In this document: piece by piece, positions 1-6,759 of the stretch | How positions within the stretch are numbered: the stretch's first letter is position 1 | Layout: every line of letters begins with the position of its first letter | From: Hydrogenimonas sp. | GTDB taxonomy: Bacteria > Campylobacterota > Campylobacteria > Campylobacterales > Hydrogenimonadaceae | NCBI GenBank assembly: GCA_021647345.1 | Contig: JAKIUX010000007.1 | Span: 1-13,617 of the forward strand | DNA length: 13,617 nt | Direction: 5' to 3' | Program-made: the position numbers and the translations under genes | The notes under the pieces: generated by a model | What the model was told of the DNA's origin: nothing | The model's database searches: none | The model's input: only the letters and a program-made list of their open reading frames with translations

Positions 1-155
1 GTGGCGTCTATGGGAGCTGAAACCTCTTTTATCCTCAAGAGTGTCCCTTGATACTCCCTCTTAACTTTATTGACCGCATCAGCTCTATCTTTCGCTTTAA
101 GAAGAATGTTTTCACGACTTCCTCTTACCATCATAGTAATTTGATAATACTTCAT
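1..155 (-). CDS. Type II secretion/MSHA pilus inner-membrane platform protein, GspF/MshG family (partial, N-terminus only)
   Basis: Only the first 51 codons are in the window; the rest lies beyond the left edge. Reading on the minus strand from the ATG at 155-153 gives a start MKYYQITMMVRGS, a charged stretch with KAKDRADAVNKVKREYQG, then LLRIKEVSAP. This resembles the short N-terminal segment that precedes the first cytoplasmic helical domain of GspF/PilC/MshG platform proteins. In this family the protein sits in the inner membrane as the polytopic base that the assembly ATPase acts on. The ATG overlaps the stop of the upstream motor ATPase gene in an ATGA arrangement, which is typical for an E-F pair and implies translational coupling. 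Family assignment leans on this context, because no membrane segment or GspF-domain core is visible in so short a piece. In Campylobacter the equivalent gene would be ctsF. Confidence 0.75.
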   Translation of the reverse strand, partial: MKYYQITMMVRGSRENILLKAKDRADAVNKVKREYQGTLLRIKEVSAPIDA

Positions 156-1894
156 GACAACCTCGCAACTCTTAATACTTCATCTATCGTAGTTTTTCCC
201 TCGACCGCTTTGTTTATCCCGTCTTGAATCATCGTCACGAATCCCTGCTTGAACGCCTCTTGAGTCAATTCGGCTTTTGATGCTTCACGAGCAATCATGC
301 TTGTAAGCGTTTCGTTCACCCGAAGCACTTCGCTTATCATTTCTCGCCCCATATAACCGGTTCCTTGGCACTCCTTACAGCCGCTTCCCTTGAAAAATTG
401 ATACTTTTCAGGCATGAACTCTTCAAGTTCATTGATGACATTATCGGGAATCTCCACACTCTTCTTGCAGTTTGGACAAATCTTTCTTACAAGTCTTTGA
501 GCTTCAATTGCTATGAGAGAGCCGCTTATGAGGTAAGGCTCTATGCCCATATCGGCCATTCTGGTAATGGCGCTGATGGAGTCGTTCGTATGAAGAGTCG
601 AGAGTACCAGGTGTCCCGTCAATGCCGCTTGGATGGCGATTCTTAGCGTCTCTTGGTCCCTTATCTCACCTATCATTATGATATCGGGGTCTTGCCTGAG
701 TATCGATCTTAGTGCGCTGGCAAATGTGAGGCCAACCTTTGGATTAACCTGCACCTGTTGGACCAAATTCATCTGATACTCTACAGGATCCTCGACCGTA
801 ATAAGCTTTTTATCTACACTCTTTAGATTGTTTAATGCTCCGTATAGAGTGGTTGTTTTTCCGCTTCCTGTAGGGCCTGTTACAAGTACTATACCGTAAG
901 GAACTTTTAGGGCGTCGTTGAAAATGTTGAAGTTGTGCTGACTCATACCGGCATCTTCAAGTCGAATCATAACTTTTGATTTGTCAAGAATTCGCATAAC
1001 TATCGATTCGCCGTTCATAATAGGCAGCGTAGAGACACGAAAGTCGAACTCTCTATTTACTATAGTGGCTGAAAAACGACCATCCTGAGGTTTTCTTCGC
1101 TCCGCTATATCGAGATTTGAAAGGAGTTTGAGTCTAGATGATAGGGGAGGGTAGATATCTTTGTCGAAACGAAAACTCTCTGTAAGCATACCGTCGATAC
1201 GGCTTCTAACTATACAGCTGTTTTCAGTGGGCTCGATGTGGATGTCGCTGGCCCTTCCGATAATTGCCGATTTTAGTATGACTTCGATAAGTTTTAAAAT
1301 TGCAGATGATTCGCTCGCCTCGGTAGCAGAGGCACTCTCGGATATCTCCTGTCTTATCTCGTTTATAAGTCCTTTGATGCTCTCTGACATCTCAAGACGG
1401 TTTAAGTGGTACTCAATCTGGCTCGGCCTGGCGATTGCCGGAGTTACAGGTTTTTTTGGAAAGAGTCTTTGAATGGACTCTTGGGCACTGAAGTCGAAAG
1501 GATCTTTAAAGGCGACGATAACGTTTAGGTCGCTCTCTTTAATAGGCAGTGCACCGATCTTTTCGAGCTTTTGCATAGGCAGTTTCGATACAAGCCTCAA
1601 ATCTATATCTATTTCATCGAGGTTTGCATACTCCATTTTCATAAGTTCAGCCAGATATCTGAGAACCTTATCGATATTTATAGAAGCGGACTCCTTTTCG
1701 ATTGTCTCTATAGTGAAGGTCCCTTTTCTAATCTCGTCTGCAATCAGCTTGTAGACCTGCTCAGGCTTTACTATCTCATGGGCAATTAAAGCCTTTAATG
1801 TTATCTTTTTCTCTTTTTTGCTCTTTAAAAGATTTGCGATCTGCTCTTTTGTGACGAGACCGGCGTTTATTAAAAGCTCAACTATCTTTCCCAT
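152..1894 (-). CDS. mshE: Pilus/type II secretion assembly ATPase, GspE/PilB/MshE family
   Basis: Hexameric motor ATPase that drives pilin or pseudopilin assembly from the cytoplasmic face of the inner membrane. Counting from the ATG at 1894 (580 aa) it shows Walker A GPTGSGKT at about 340-347, an Asp box with EDPVEY near 368-373, Walker B DPDIIMIGEIRD starting near 402, a His box TGHLVLSTLHTND near 427-438, and a tetracysteine zinc site (CPNC at 473-476, CKEC at 506-509). The zinc site marks the GspE/PilB/MshE assembly ATPases and is absent from PilT retraction ATPases. The N-terminal 60 residues fold-match the MshEN domain but lack its usual ligand residues. The start is uncertain: in-frame TTG (1903) and GTG (1900) precede the ATG. 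An AGG at 1906-1908 is 5 nt from the GTG, which overlaps the upstream stop as GTGA, and 11 nt from the ATG. The stop overlaps the platform-protein start by 4 bp. This is probably the ctsE counterpart of Campylobacter. Confidence 0.93.
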   Translation of the reverse strand: MGKIVELLINAGLVTKEQIANLLKSKKEKKITLKALIAHEIVKPEQVYKLIADEIRKGTFTIETIEKESASINIDKVLRYLAELMKMEYANLDEIDIDLRLVSKLPMQKLEKIGALPIKESDLNVIVAFKDPFDFSAQESIQRLFPKKPVTPAIARPSQIEYHLNRLEMSESIKGLINEIRQEISESASATEASESSAILKLIEVILKSAIIGRASDIHIEPTENSCIVRSRIDGMLTESFRFDKDIYPPLSSRLKLLSNLDIAERRKPQDGRFSATIVNREFDFRVSTLPIMNGESIVMRILDKSKVMIRLEDAGMSQHNFNIFNDALKVPYGIVLVTGPTGSGKTTTLYGALNNLKSVDKKLITVEDPVEYQMNLVQQVQVNPKVGLTFASALRSILRQDPDIIMIGEIRDQETLRIAIQAALTGHLVLSTLHTNDSISAITRMADMGIEPYLISGSLIAIEAQRLVRKICPNCKKSVEIPDNVINELEEFMPEKYQFFKGSGCKECQGTGYMGREMISEVLRVNETLTSMIAREASKAELTQEAFKQGFVTMIQDGINKAVEGKTTIDEVLRVARLS

Positions 1895-1896
1895 GC

Positions 1897-2448
1897 TCAC
1901 CAATACCTGTGTACTTTAATAGTGTGGTTGTCTATTCTCTCCTCAATCACCATTTTCTTGACTCTGTTATGCGTTTCAATGTAGAGAACATACATAAGTG
2001 AAGCATCTTTTGGCGATATGAGATAATACTTATCATCGACTTTTTTATACTTTTTTTTAACATACAGATCAAATACTTTCGATAATACATAGTCTGTTTT
2101 CGGTAAAACAAGGTTTGATATATCTTTATTGTCAAGCAGAGCATGATATAGAAGCTTTTTTTGCAGCAAAATTGTAGCGAAGTAGCTCGCATTTGCACGT
2201 TCACTCTTTCCGCTTCTAAGACCGGTAAGCGGTACTGCAAGCCTATCTATATAATCAGCATTTAGGCATGAGAGACCATATAGCATTAAAAACTTGCTAT
2301 TCTTCTTATGCTTATTAAAGAGTCTTAACCCTAAATTGCACGCTTTTTTATACTGCTTCTGTTGGTATAGATTATATAGTCTTTCAAGATCGGAGGCGAT
2401 GATAGAAGATGTTGCAAATATAAATAAGATAATCACACTTTTTATCAT
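1897..2448 (-). CDS. Unrecognised exported protein in pilus operon, possibly TPR-like
   Basis: I do not recognise the family. The 183-aa product begins with a Sec-type signal sequence (MIKSVIILFIFATSSIIAS, cleavage probably near residue 19), so it should be periplasmic or surface-attached. Residues 20-65 form two amphipathic helices with the spacing of a tetratricopeptide unit (LERLYNLYQQKQYKKACNLG, then FLMLYGLSCLNA). The rest is helical and lysine-rich, and the C-terminus looks like a short beta hairpin (KMVIEERIDNHTIKVHRYW). The only two cysteines, C37 and C61, could pair in the periplasm. The start overlaps the stop of the MshN-like gene by 4 bp (ATGA), and the stop overlaps or abuts the motor ATPase start. 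It is therefore expressed with the machine and may be an assembly or secretin-associated factor. The classical MSHA operon has no gene here, because mshN is followed directly by mshE. A Campylobacter counterpart may sit between ctsP and ctsE, which I have not verified. Confidence 0.85.
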   Translation of the reverse strand: MIKSVIILFIFATSSIIASDLERLYNLYQQKQYKKACNLGLRLFNKHKKNSKFLMLYGLSCLNADYIDRLAVPLTGLRSGKSERANASYFATILLQKKLLYHALLDNKDISNLVLPKTDYVLSKVFDLYVKKKYKKVDDKYYLISPKDASLMYVLYIETHNRVKKMVIEERIDNHTIKVHRYW

Positions 2449-3344
2449 TTCGACTCCAGTGATTTAAGAAGGGATTTCACATTTTTGGAACTGTACTGAT
2501 TAAGATAGACTCTAAGAGCTTTTATTGCTTTCTCTTTTTGACCAATTTTTGCATTTGCCTTTGCGAATATTATCCAACTCTCTTCAGAAGATGGATCTAC
2601 TGAATTTGCCTCAACACTCCACTTTATCGCCTCTTTATATTTTCCCTTTTTGTAAAAGCTGTTGGCAATATATGATGCTAGCTTCGGATCTCTTCTTTCT
2701 TTATACTTTTTTATCAAATAGCTAAGAGCGTTATTGGTCTTATTGCTGCTAATGACTATATTGGAAGTGCTTGACTCTTGTTCGTTCTCTTCCATTTGAG
2801 ATGCCTTTTTCTTCTCTTCGTTCCCTCCTGCAACTCTCTTATTCTCCTGCTTTAAAACACTTCTGACATCTGTTTGAAAAACTTGTTCTCTTATTGGCCT
2901 CTGAATGGGCTCACTGGCTAAAAAAGAGTCCAAAAACTCAGTATCTGGCGAAAGTTCAATGCTTTCATCGGCTTTTTTGGCTGATGTTGCAGGAGATTCA
3001 CTCTTCTCTTTTGAGACTGCAGAGGTTACCAAATCTTTTTTCTGTTTTTCAACCTCTTCTGTTGAAGCAGCAGGAGACTCTAAACTCTCTTTAGATGTTT
3101 TAGCTATAGGTGTAGATTTAGTGAGATTTTTTGTAATAGTTTCTGATCGATTTGCCTCTTGTAGCTCTTTATCTGATGAAGTAGGCAGATAGCTGTCTGT
3201 TTTATTTTCAAGTTCAACAAAAAGATCGGTAGTAAAAAAGAGCAATATCGCAATGAAAAAAACAGATACGAATACTACAGGTATTTTCAACTGTTTTAGC
3301 TTATACCTTCTCCACTCTTTTTCAAGCTTTTCAATCTCAAGCAT
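2445..3344 (-). CDS. MshN-like single-pass membrane protein with C-terminal TPR repeats
   Basis: The 299-aa product is a bitopic inner-membrane protein. A short basic cytoplasmic tail (residues 1-20) is followed by one transmembrane helix at about 21-43 (IPVVFVSVFFIAILLFFTTD). A long Ser/Glu/Lys/Ala-rich, probably disordered periplasmic linker spans about 45-200. A C-terminal TPR pair lies at about 205-298, with YIANSFYKKGKYKEAIKWSV and WIIFAKANAKIGQKEKAIKA showing the helix-turn-helix spacing and the Gly/Ala/Tyr positions typical of TPRs. The same architecture (one membrane helix, low-complexity linker, periplasmic TPRs) occurs in MshN of the MSHA pilus, and the gene lies in the mshN position between the mshM-like and mshE-like genes. 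It probably bridges the inner-membrane complex and the secretin, or supports secretin assembly. The linker holds a near-duplicate of 11 residues. The ATG overlaps the ATPase stop by 8 bp, and the stop overlaps the next start by 4 bp. Confidence 0.87.
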   Translation of the reverse strand: MLEIEKLEKEWRRYKLKQLKIPVVFVSVFFIAILLFFTTDLFVELENKTDSYLPTSSDKELQEANRSETITKNLTKSTPIAKTSKESLESPAASTEEVEKQKKDLVTSAVSKEKSESPATSAKKADESIELSPDTEFLDSFLASEPIQRPIREQVFQTDVRSVLKQENKRVAGGNEEKKKASQMEENEQESSTSNIVISSNKTNNALSYLIKKYKERRDPKLASYIANSFYKKGKYKEAIKWSVEANSVDPSSEESWIIFAKANAKIGQKEKAIKALRVYLNQYSSKNVKSLLKSLESK

Positions 3345-4143
3345 TTATATATCCAAGTTTTAGAGCAGACATCTCTATATATTTGTCTTTTATGTAAGAT
3401 CCTGAAATTTTAGATGGTTTATTCTGCTCATAGTAATCATATATCTCAAATAGAGTAAATATTAGTTTATTAATCTCTCTGTAATTTCCTTTTGTAAACT
3501 TATAGATCAATTTGATACTGCTTTTTTTGAACATATTGGCAATTTCAAAATAGTTTTGTTGGATCAACTTTTTTTGAACATACATCTGCGTATCATGAAA
3601 TGTACCGTTTTTCAGCTCTATTGTCTCCCATATTCTCGATTGAAAGTGCTCTTTGGCTATAAGATCCTCTTTTTCCGTTTTATGGAGTGATACGACAAAC
3701 TTAATGACACGTGTGTCGGAAATCAATCTAATCTTTTCCATCATGGAAGATGGGTAGAGTTGAGCCTCATCTAAGAGTACCGTTATATGTTTTCTATCTT
3801 TCAAAGCGTCACATATGTCTATAAAACGGTTGTATGAGATATCTTCAGGCATTGTAGATTCAGGAAGTAAAAAAGTGTATAACTTTTTTATGAACTCTAT
3901 TTCATCCTGTATTGGTGTCGATACCAAGAAGACGTTCCTTTTGTCTTTTGCATCGTGATATATTTTATTTATAAGTACGCTCTTTCCTGTACCAGGTTTT
4001 CCATATAGCAGTATCATCTTGAGAGGCTTCTCTATACTCTCTAAAAGTTTGTTGTAAAAGAGTATTGAGGTGTCTAGCCCTATATATTGGCTCACCTCCA
4101 CTCTATCAATAAAGATCTGCTGCAGCTGCCTATATTTACTCAT
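3337..4143 (-). CDS. AAA+ ATPase of the ExeA/MshM type (CtsP-like)
   Basis: A 268-aa cytoplasmic AAA+ ATPase. Walker A is GKPGTGKS at 48-55 and Walker B is VLLDEAQ with D125 and E126. A sensor-1-like segment (IKFVVSLHK) lies near 147-155, a candidate arginine finger is in HFQSRIW near 167-171, and a sensor-2-like KGNYREINKLI lies near 218-228. ExeA/GspA and MshM share this core and are thought to help secretin or machine assembly at the envelope. Unlike ExeA, this protein stops after the ATPase domain, with no transmembrane helix or peptidoglycan-binding domain, and that matches the short MshM form. Campylobacter CtsP, a nucleotide-binding protein needed for DNA uptake, is the likely homolog. 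Position between the secretin and the MshN-like gene matches mshL-mshM-mshN. It overlaps both neighbours by 8 bp. Confidence 0.9.
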   Translation of the reverse strand: MSKYRQLQQIFIDRVEVSQYIGLDTSILFYNKLLESIEKPLKMILLYGKPGTGKSVLINKIYHDAKDKRNVFLVSTPIQDEIEFIKKLYTFLLPESTMPEDISYNRFIDICDALKDRKHITVLLDEAQLYPSSMMEKIRLISDTRVIKFVVSLHKTEKEDLIAKEHFQSRIWETIELKNGTFHDTQMYVQKKLIQQNYFEIANMFKKSSIKLIYKFTKGNYREINKLIFTLFEIYDYYEQNKPSKISGSYIKDKYIEMSALKLGYINA

Positions 4144-5698
4144 ATATTTTGGTTATGTTGCTATCAATAAGTTTGTTGTATCCTAAATCTTTGAGAGTCA
4201 TAGTTGATTTTGCCTTTACAAGATGCGGAGTTACAATAATAACAAGCTCAACCTTCTCATCCGTTAGCTCATCATATTTGAATGCGTAACCAAGCAGAGG
4301 AATATCCCCAAGGAGAGGAACTTTATTGGTTGATTTGTTTACTTTATCTGTAATCAAACCGCCAAGAATCACATGTGATCCATCTTGTACCGTAACAACA
4401 GATGCCATCTGGCGTCTCTCAAGGTCAGGCGGCATAGTTCTATTGAGATTGTCGTTGGTAACAGGCGAAATAGTGTCGCTCACAGATGGGTTGATCTTTA
4501 GTGTAATTGTACCGTCAGCAGAGATTTCAGGTGTTATATCAAGAAGAATGCCGGCAAATACCGAGTCGATTATCTCGTTTTGCGCAACAGTGCTTCCACC
4601 TGTGTTGCTTGTGGTTGTACTATTTTTTATCTTATAGAAATACTGCTTTCCAACAGTTATCATTGCGGGCTGATTGTTAAGAGTGAGCACTTTTGGATTA
4701 GAAACAGAGTGTACATCGCCTTGCGATTTCAGAAACTTTATAATCGTTCCAATATTTGCCGACATGACAATATCTGTAAAAGTGGAGGTACCGCTTAAAA
4801 ACTTGCTGATATATGGTGTCGTTGATGTTGCGGTAGTGGGAAAGGTAATTTCCGCAACATTATTGTTTGTTGTTAATCTTTCAGCGCTAACCTTGAAGTT
4901 TTGAAGATTGTAAAGCTGTCTCCAGTCAATTCCGGTCTCATTACCTTTGTTTAAAACAACAGTATACATTTTTACATCTATCAAGACCTGCTTATGGAGC
5001 CTGTTCATCAGATTGTCTATATACTCTTCGACTCTATCAAGCTGTTTTTTTGTTCCGGTAATTGTCAGAAGACCAGACTCTTTATCTATTACCGGATCGC
5101 CTGCTTTATATGTATCTTCCGGGCGATTCAATATATTTCTAATCTGTTCTGTCAGCTCTGACCAGAAAATAAATTTGTCATCAGAAGTTACATTTATACC
5201 GCTTTCTGACTCACCTGTACTCATTGTGCTAGTTGTAACCGAACCTCTTCTTTGGTTTCTGTTTTGTTGCTGCTTCGAAGCACCGCTAGAGAGTGAAACC
5301 TTTGTTATGCTACTGCTTTGTCTCTCAGTGCTTATGTAGTTGACGTGAAAAGTTTTAGTAAGAAGATATGAAATTTTTAATATATTTCCATCCAGTGAGT
5401 AGTTCAAGTTATGCTCATTTAGAGCAACTTGCAAAACTTCTGGCAGTGTGGCATCTTTAAGAGAGAGTCTATTCAGGCGGGTTTTTAGCCGTTTTTTCGC
5501 CTCTTTATCTTTTATTATAAGTGTCAGATCGCACTGCTCTGCCAGTTGGTTTATCAACTCTGAAATTCTAGTACCCTGATTTGCCTTTATATTGAATAGG
5601 TTATCTTCGCATGCAGCATTTAGGTTATATGGAAGACCCAAAGATGTTGCCAAGAGAGTAGCTAAAAGCGGCATTTTTATCGATTTCATATAACTCAT
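4136..5698 (-). CDS. mshL: Outer-membrane secretin, MshL/GspD/PilQ superfamily (CtsD-like)
   Basis: Forms the gated outer-membrane ring through which the pilus, pseudopilus or DNA passes. The 520-aa product has a signal peptide (about 1-28, ending NLNA). A short secretin/TonB N-terminal domain (about 35-112) contains the FNIKANQGTRISELINQLAEQ stretch. A Ser/Thr/Gln-rich linker covers 124-168, an N1-like ring domain about 175-235, and the secretin barrel domain about 240-495. The hallmark secretin motif VPLLGDIPLLGYAF is at 460-473, preceded by VILGGLITD and followed by ELVIIVTPHLV. At 520 aa it is shorter than GspD, which has more N domains, and it matches MshL/CtsD. AAGGA lies 6 nt before the ATG at 5698, supporting that start over M4. 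The two cysteines (C30, C56) lie in the N-domain. There is a 9-nt gap after the MshK-like gene and an 8-bp overlap with the ATPase gene. Confidence 0.94.
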   Translation of the reverse strand: MSYMKSIKMPLLATLLATSLGLPYNLNAACEDNLFNIKANQGTRISELINQLAEQCDLTLIIKDKEAKKRLKTRLNRLSLKDATLPEVLQVALNEHNLNYSLDGNILKISYLLTKTFHVNYISTERQSSSITKVSLSSGASKQQQNRNQRRGSVTTSTMSTGESESGINVTSDDKFIFWSELTEQIRNILNRPEDTYKAGDPVIDKESGLLTITGTKKQLDRVEEYIDNLMNRLHKQVLIDVKMYTVVLNKGNETGIDWRQLYNLQNFKVSAERLTTNNNVAEITFPTTATSTTPYISKFLSGTSTFTDIVMSANIGTIIKFLKSQGDVHSVSNPKVLTLNNQPAMITVGKQYFYKIKNSTTTSNTGGSTVAQNEIIDSVFAGILLDITPEISADGTITLKINPSVSDTISPVTNDNLNRTMPPDLERRQMASVVTVQDGSHVILGGLITDKVNKSTNKVPLLGDIPLLGYAFKYDELTDEKVELVIIVTPHLVKAKSTMTLKDLGYNKLIDSNITKIYE

Positions 5699-5707
5699 AT
5701 CAAATCC

Positions 5708-6133
5708 TTATTTCACAATTAATTTTATTTTTTTACTTTTTGGATGTTTCAGAAATACTCTGACTCGCTCACTATTTTTTGTAAGCAGAACATAGTTCTT
5801 TCCCACTTTGCTTACTTTGTATCCGTTAATCTTTGAGTTTAGCCTATACCACCTATTGTTGATTTTTACACTATCGTTTATGATGGCAGTTAGGTAAAAC
5901 CGATACTTTCTTTTTGACTTAGAAGCAGCACTCTGGAGCACTTTTCTATATTTTCCGTTTGGATAGATAAATGGGTCTTTAGCTTTTTGAATCTCAACTT
6001 CTTTCAACCCCTCTCTCTCCATTTTTATGTCATTCACAAGCCTATCTATATCGCTTATTGTTATTTCGCCATACAGCAATACAACTGATGAAAGTGCCAT
6101 AGCAACGCTTTTTATTAGTAGTTTATTCCCCAT
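5708..6133 (-). CDS. Small periplasmic PilP/MshK-like secretin-connecting protein
   Basis: The 141-aa product starts with a hydrophobic export signal (KSVAMALSSVVLLYG, about 8-22) and lacks other membrane segments. A KDPF motif at about 52-55 precedes a small basic beta domain (about 75-135, LTAIINDSVKINNRWYRLNS followed by GYKVSKVGKNYVLL). The KDPF motif and the pattern of strand, INxRWYxL, strand, GYxVxxV, strand match the homology-region/PilP fold used by GspC, PilP and MshK to dock onto the secretin N-domains. The gene lies just before the secretin, as mshK does before mshL, and it is very lysine-rich. Its ATG overlaps the PilO-like gene by 19 bp, and an AAGG 7 nt upstream supports it. 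I assign the family from fold pattern and position, since overall sequence similarity in this family is low. It may correspond to the gene upstream of ctsD in Campylobacter. Confidence 0.8.
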   Translation of the reverse strand: MGNKLLIKSVAMALSSVVLLYGEITISDIDRLVNDIKMEREGLKEVEIQKAKDPFIYPNGKYRKVLQSAASKSKRKYRFYLTAIINDSVKINNRWYRLNSKINGYKVSKVGKNYVLLTKNSERVRVFLKHPKSKKIKLIVK

Positions 6134-6759
6134 ACCGATACCTTAAAGTTTGCTTTTATGGTTCTATTGCTCTCCAAATTTATATTATAAATATCGACTA
6201 CAAGTTCACTCTCTTCAATCTCATTCATAAACTTTATCATATTTTTATAGCTGCCTTCACAATCAACACCAATCTCTAACACATGACCGAAGCTATCTTG
6301 ATTGTTGATGAATTTATTAGAGATCATAGCTATATCTATTCTATTTTTTTTCGCTTTCAGGGCTATCGAATCAAGAAATTTTGCCCAGTTCTTATCATTG
6401 AAAAGGAGTTCCGATAGAGTTTGAATCTGGTAGTCGGAGTATTCATTTATCTCTTTAAGATCACTGTATCTGGTTTTAAGCCCGGAAATCTCGCTTTGAA
6501 GTTTTTTAATTTTGAAACGCTGATCTCCATTGACAGTAACAGATGCAAGATATGACTCTTCCGCTCTTATCTTCTTTTCAAGATCCTTCTGGATTCTCAA
6601 ATCTTTTTTTAACTCTTTCTCTGTTATTGGAATAAGATACGAATATGAGATTAGACCGAAAACGGAGACTATGGCGAGCACCATAAGATAGAACTCGCTC
6701 TCTTTTTTGTTTTCGAAGTAGTTGTCGAGCTTTTCTAGTAAATCTTCAATTATCTTCAT
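6115..6759 (-). CDS. PilO/MshJ-like inner-membrane alignment protein
   Basis: The 214-aa product has the PilO layout. A short acidic/basic cytoplasmic tail (1-22) is followed by one transmembrane helix at about 23-43 (FYLMVLAIVSVFGLISYSYL), a long coiled coil at about 45-105 (heptads of Lys/Glu/Leu), and a C-terminal alpha/beta domain at about 120-214. The latter contains NWAKFLDSIALKAKKNRI and the ferredoxin-like stretch LEIGVDCEGSYKNMIKFMNE, typical of PilO/GspM-type domains where a strand is followed by SYxxMxxFMxxIE. In type IV pilus machines PilO pairs with PilN in the periplasm and links the actin-like PilM ring to PilP and the secretin. The neighbours here (a PilM/PilN fusion upstream, a PilP/MshK-like protein downstream) fit that role and the mshJ position. 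It overlaps the upstream gene by 4 bp (ATGA) and the downstream one by 19 bp. Confidence 0.85.
   Translation of the reverse strand: MKIIEDLLEKLDNYFENKKESEFYLMVLAIVSVFGLISYSYLIPITEKELKKDLRIQKDLEKKIRAEESYLASVTVNGDQRFKIKKLQSEISGLKTRYSDLKEINEYSDYQIQTLSELLFNDKNWAKFLDSIALKAKKNRIDIAMISNKFINNQDSFGHVLEIGVDCEGSYKNMIKFMNEIEESELVVDIYNINLESNRTIKANFKVSVWGINY

Noticed and set aside
4947..5339. Plus-strand open frame of 130 codons opposite the secretin
   Set aside because: The secretin frame is strongly supported by its motifs, and this antisense frame shows Ser/Leu/Phe-rich shadow composition with no recognisable domain.
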